Positions 62,521-64,000 of a stretch of 64,000 bases of DNA are shown in pieces. Within the stretch, counting starts at the first letter, position 1. The number at the start of each line of letters is the position of its first letter. Position numbers and translations under genes: made by a program. The stretch is from Lachnospiraceae bacterium (GTDB lineage: Bacteria; Bacillota; Clostridia; Lachnospirales; Lachnospiraceae): positions 124,001 to 188,000 of the forward strand of contig CABJBK010000005.1 of assembly GCA_902363825.1 (NCBI GenBank), in the 5' to 3' direction. Below the pieces are notes generated by a model, which was not told the DNA's origin, ran no database searches, and saw only the letters and a program-made list of their open reading frames with translations.

Positions 62521-62552
62521 GACAAAATGGCCTTGGATGAAAAGGGGACTAA

Positions 62553-62602
62553 AAAAGAAGGGACACATGCGTTTTAAATGTCTGCATGTGTCCCTTCTTT
62601 TC
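62553..62602. terminator. bidirectional terminator
   Basis: AAAAGAAGGGACACATGC and GCATGTGTCCCTTCTTTT form an 18-bp perfect stem with a 13-nt loop; A-run left, T-run right. It serves the convergent membrane-protein and 51-residue genes. Confidence 0.93.
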
Positions 62603-62607
62603 TGCGG

Positions 62608-62763
62608 TCAGGCTTTTGCCTGTGGTGTAAGTGAGGCTGTGAGCTGACGCAACTCTTCTTTTAACTTTTCGGTCAGTGTTTTGTCGTCTTTTGCAGCCTG
62701 ACTCTGTAAGATCTCCTGGATCATGCTGATACGACGGCTTTTGGAATTGTAACAGATCATCAT
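62608..62763 (-). CDS. 51-residue hypothetical protein
   Basis: A short minus-strand gene starting MMICYNSKSRRISMIQEILQ and ending LTASLTPQAKA, with AGGAGGCG (62777-62770) 6-7 nt upstream of the ATG at 62763. It is helical, soluble and polar, with a single Cys. It lies between a strong shared terminator and a 278-nt AT-rich region. The ribosome-binding site and terminator support it as a real gene; function unknown. Confidence 0.65.
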   Translation of the reverse strand: MMICYNSKSRRISMIQEILQSQAAKDDKTLTEKLKEELRQLTASLTPQAKA

Positions 62764-63041
62764 GACAGATCGCCTCCTAGTAATGAAAATATAACACGAA
62801 TTTTAGAACTACTCTCTAAGAAAATAATAACTTCTTTTTGTGGATGATACAAGAGAAAAGTCTGAAAAAGACAGATAAAATAATTGATTTTTTCTTATAA
62901 ATAAAGAAAAATACATAAATGCAAGTTAATAATAAAAAATATCATGAAACGGGTAAACAATCCGGAGAGAACAAAAGGTTCCTCGGATTTGCCGGATGTG
63001 ATATAATAAAAACAGAGAAAACAACAGGAGGTGTGACATCT
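62764..63041. other. AT-rich intergenic region with divergent start signals
   Basis: The 278 nt between the 51-residue gene (minus) and the YibE/F gene (plus) hold no reading frame of note. TATAAT at 63002-63007 is the probable -10 of the YibE/F gene; its -35 (TTCCTC, 62979) is poor. AATCCG and CGGATT around 62960-62990 can form a short hairpin. Confidence 0.5.
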
Positions 63042-64000
63042 ATGAAGAAACTATATTTTTCACTGATCTATCTGGCAGTCAGTGTGATGTTACTGATCGG
63101 TCTGGCACACGATGCTTTCCTATATAAAGAGACCGTCGTAAAGATCAGGCAGGCAGAGACCGTGGTGTCGGAAGAAAAAGACGGAACGATGTATGAGCAG
63201 ACGCTAGAGGCGCAGATCTTAAACGGAGCGCATAAGGGACAGACGATCACATTAAAGAATCTTTATTCCAGATCACTGACGGTCGATGAAAAGTATAAAA
63301 AGGGAGATCAGGTATTTGTGACACTTACCGGGGAAGCGGATGAACTGGAAGGCAAGATCACCGGACTGAAGCGGGACAGCTATGTACTGGCAGTGCTGCT
63401 GTTATTCGTCTATCTTTTGTGCATGATGGCGGGGAAAAAGGGGATTGCGGCCATCCTTTCTGCCGGAGTGAATATCCTGTTGTTTTACCTGGCGTTGTGC
63501 CAGTATGAAAAGGGGACGTATGTGCTTCCGGTCACGATCCTTGTGATGATCCTGTTTGCGGTGTGCTCGCTTCTTATCGTTTCCGGCTGGAACAGGGTGA
63601 CTGCGGCAGCAGTGCTTGCCACACTCCTTACCGTTGCGGCAGCAGGCGTGTTTTATTTTTTGGTACTGAAGCTTGCAGGTGACCCGGAGTATTTTATGAT
63701 GGAATATACGGAATATATGAATAATACCAGCCAGTTCGGCATGCTGTTTTTTGCCCAGGTACTGATCGGCGGGCTTGGCGCGGTGATGGATGTCGCGATC
63801 TCGATCACAGCGACAGCCGGAGAACTGGTTTATGTGAATCCGGGGATCACGAAGGAGAGTCTTTATGACGGGATCCGCCATGTGGCAGATGATATTATGG
63901 GAACGATGATCAATGTTTTGCTTTTATCTTATTTTTGCGGTTCGATTCCGCTGATACTGATCAAGATGATCAATCATTACGGATTTACGGAAATCTTCAA
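63042..64000 (+). CDS. YibE/F-family membrane protein (3' part outside window)
   Basis: The first 319 residues of a YibE/F-like protein. An N-terminal helix (LYFSLIYLAVSVMLLIGLAH), an extracytoplasmic beta-rich domain (VVSEEKDGTMYEQTLEAQIL, KYKKGDQVFVTL) and then many membrane helices (LAVLLLFVYLLCMMAGKKGI, GGLGAVMDVAISITATAGEL). The GAxMDVAISI block is the family signature. YibE/F proteins are predicted transporters of unknown substrate; a second YibE/F gene often follows. AGGAGG is 10 nt upstream. Confidence 0.88.
   Translation, partial: MKKLYFSLIYLAVSVMLLIGLAHDAFLYKETVVKIRQAETVVSEEKDGTMYEQTLEAQILNGAHKGQTITLKNLYSRSLTVDEKYKKGDQVFVTLTGEADELEGKITGLKRDSYVLAVLLLFVYLLCMMAGKKGIAAILSAGVNILLFYLALCQYEKGTYVLPVTILVMILFAVCSLLIVSGWNRVTAAAVLATLLTVAAAGVFYFLVLKLAGDPEYFMMEYTEYMNNTSQFGMLFFAQVLIGGLGAVMDVAISITATAGELVYVNPGITKESLYDGIRHVADDIMGTMINVLLLSYFCGSIPLILIKMINHYGFTEIF

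Overview
The window reads as chromosome from a spore-forming, low/mid-GC Clostridium-type Firmicute, most likely Lachnospiraceae (a Roseburia/Agathobacter-like gut anaerobe is my best guess; this is inference from gene content and gene order). The supporting genes are the full spoIIIA operon, spoIVA, spoIVB, spo0A, a SpoIIM-like protein, CodY, a DUF5688 protein, and the order Asp23-nusB-xseA-xseB-ispA-dxs-tlyA-nadK-argR-recN-spoIVB-spo0A that is usual in Clostridia. Coding is almost entirely on the + strand, with short, well-formed intergenic regions. I see no prophage, CRISPR array, intact insertion sequence or rRNA.

Region by region. 1-8 kb: the end of a ClC chloride-channel gene, a double-domain class II aldolase, then a maltodextrin-type locus (lipoprotein binding protein, two permeases, LacI-type regulator, 4-alpha-glucanotransferase) without its own ATPase. 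8-11.5 kb: spoIVA and a secreted SGNH hydrolase with cell-wall-binding repeats. 11.7-12.3 kb: a decayed PD-(D/E)XK transposase-family gene. 12.4-19.4 kb: purine nucleoside phosphorylase, MtaD-type deaminase, metallo-hydrolase, alaS, rpsU and MTA/SAH nucleosidase. 19.4-24.6 kb: spoIIIAA-AH. 24.7-32.7 kb: deoB, prfC, trxA, SOS-controlled recA-recX, rny, a Nudix hydrolase and spoIIM. 32.8-43.9 kb: xerD, aroF (minus strand), uppP, tRNA-Arg(CCG), an SH3b membrane protein, rluF, ligA, metA, a MATE exporter and a zinc-finger membrane protein. 44-57.8 kb: the conserved nusB-to-spo0A block, interrupted by a promoter, structured leader and terminator in front of an AI-2E-family transporter. 57.9-64 kb: glgA, DUF5688, a zinc-ribbon protein, codY, tRNA-Thr(CGU), small membrane proteins and a partial YibE/F gene.

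The most interesting signals are regulatory. (1) In front of spoIVA, a strong malQ terminator hairpin contains the spoIVA ribosome-binding site in its 3' arm, and a sigma-E-like promoter is placed so that its transcript should start in the hairpin loop, freeing the site. (2) The same arrangement of a CATA-15-CATATAT promoter abutting a terminator precedes spoIIIAA. (3) A riboswitch-like leader (about 55027-55157) precedes the AI-2E-family transporter; it does not cleanly match a family I know. (4) Two LexA boxes bracket the recA promoter. (5) An inverted repeat lies upstream of the spo0A promoter. Several further housekeeping promoters overlap terminator hairpins, so overlapping end and start signals look like a habit of this genome.

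All calls are from reading the sequence; no database search was run. Several starts were moved downstream of the longest reading frame because a Shine-Dalgarno site marks an internal ATG.
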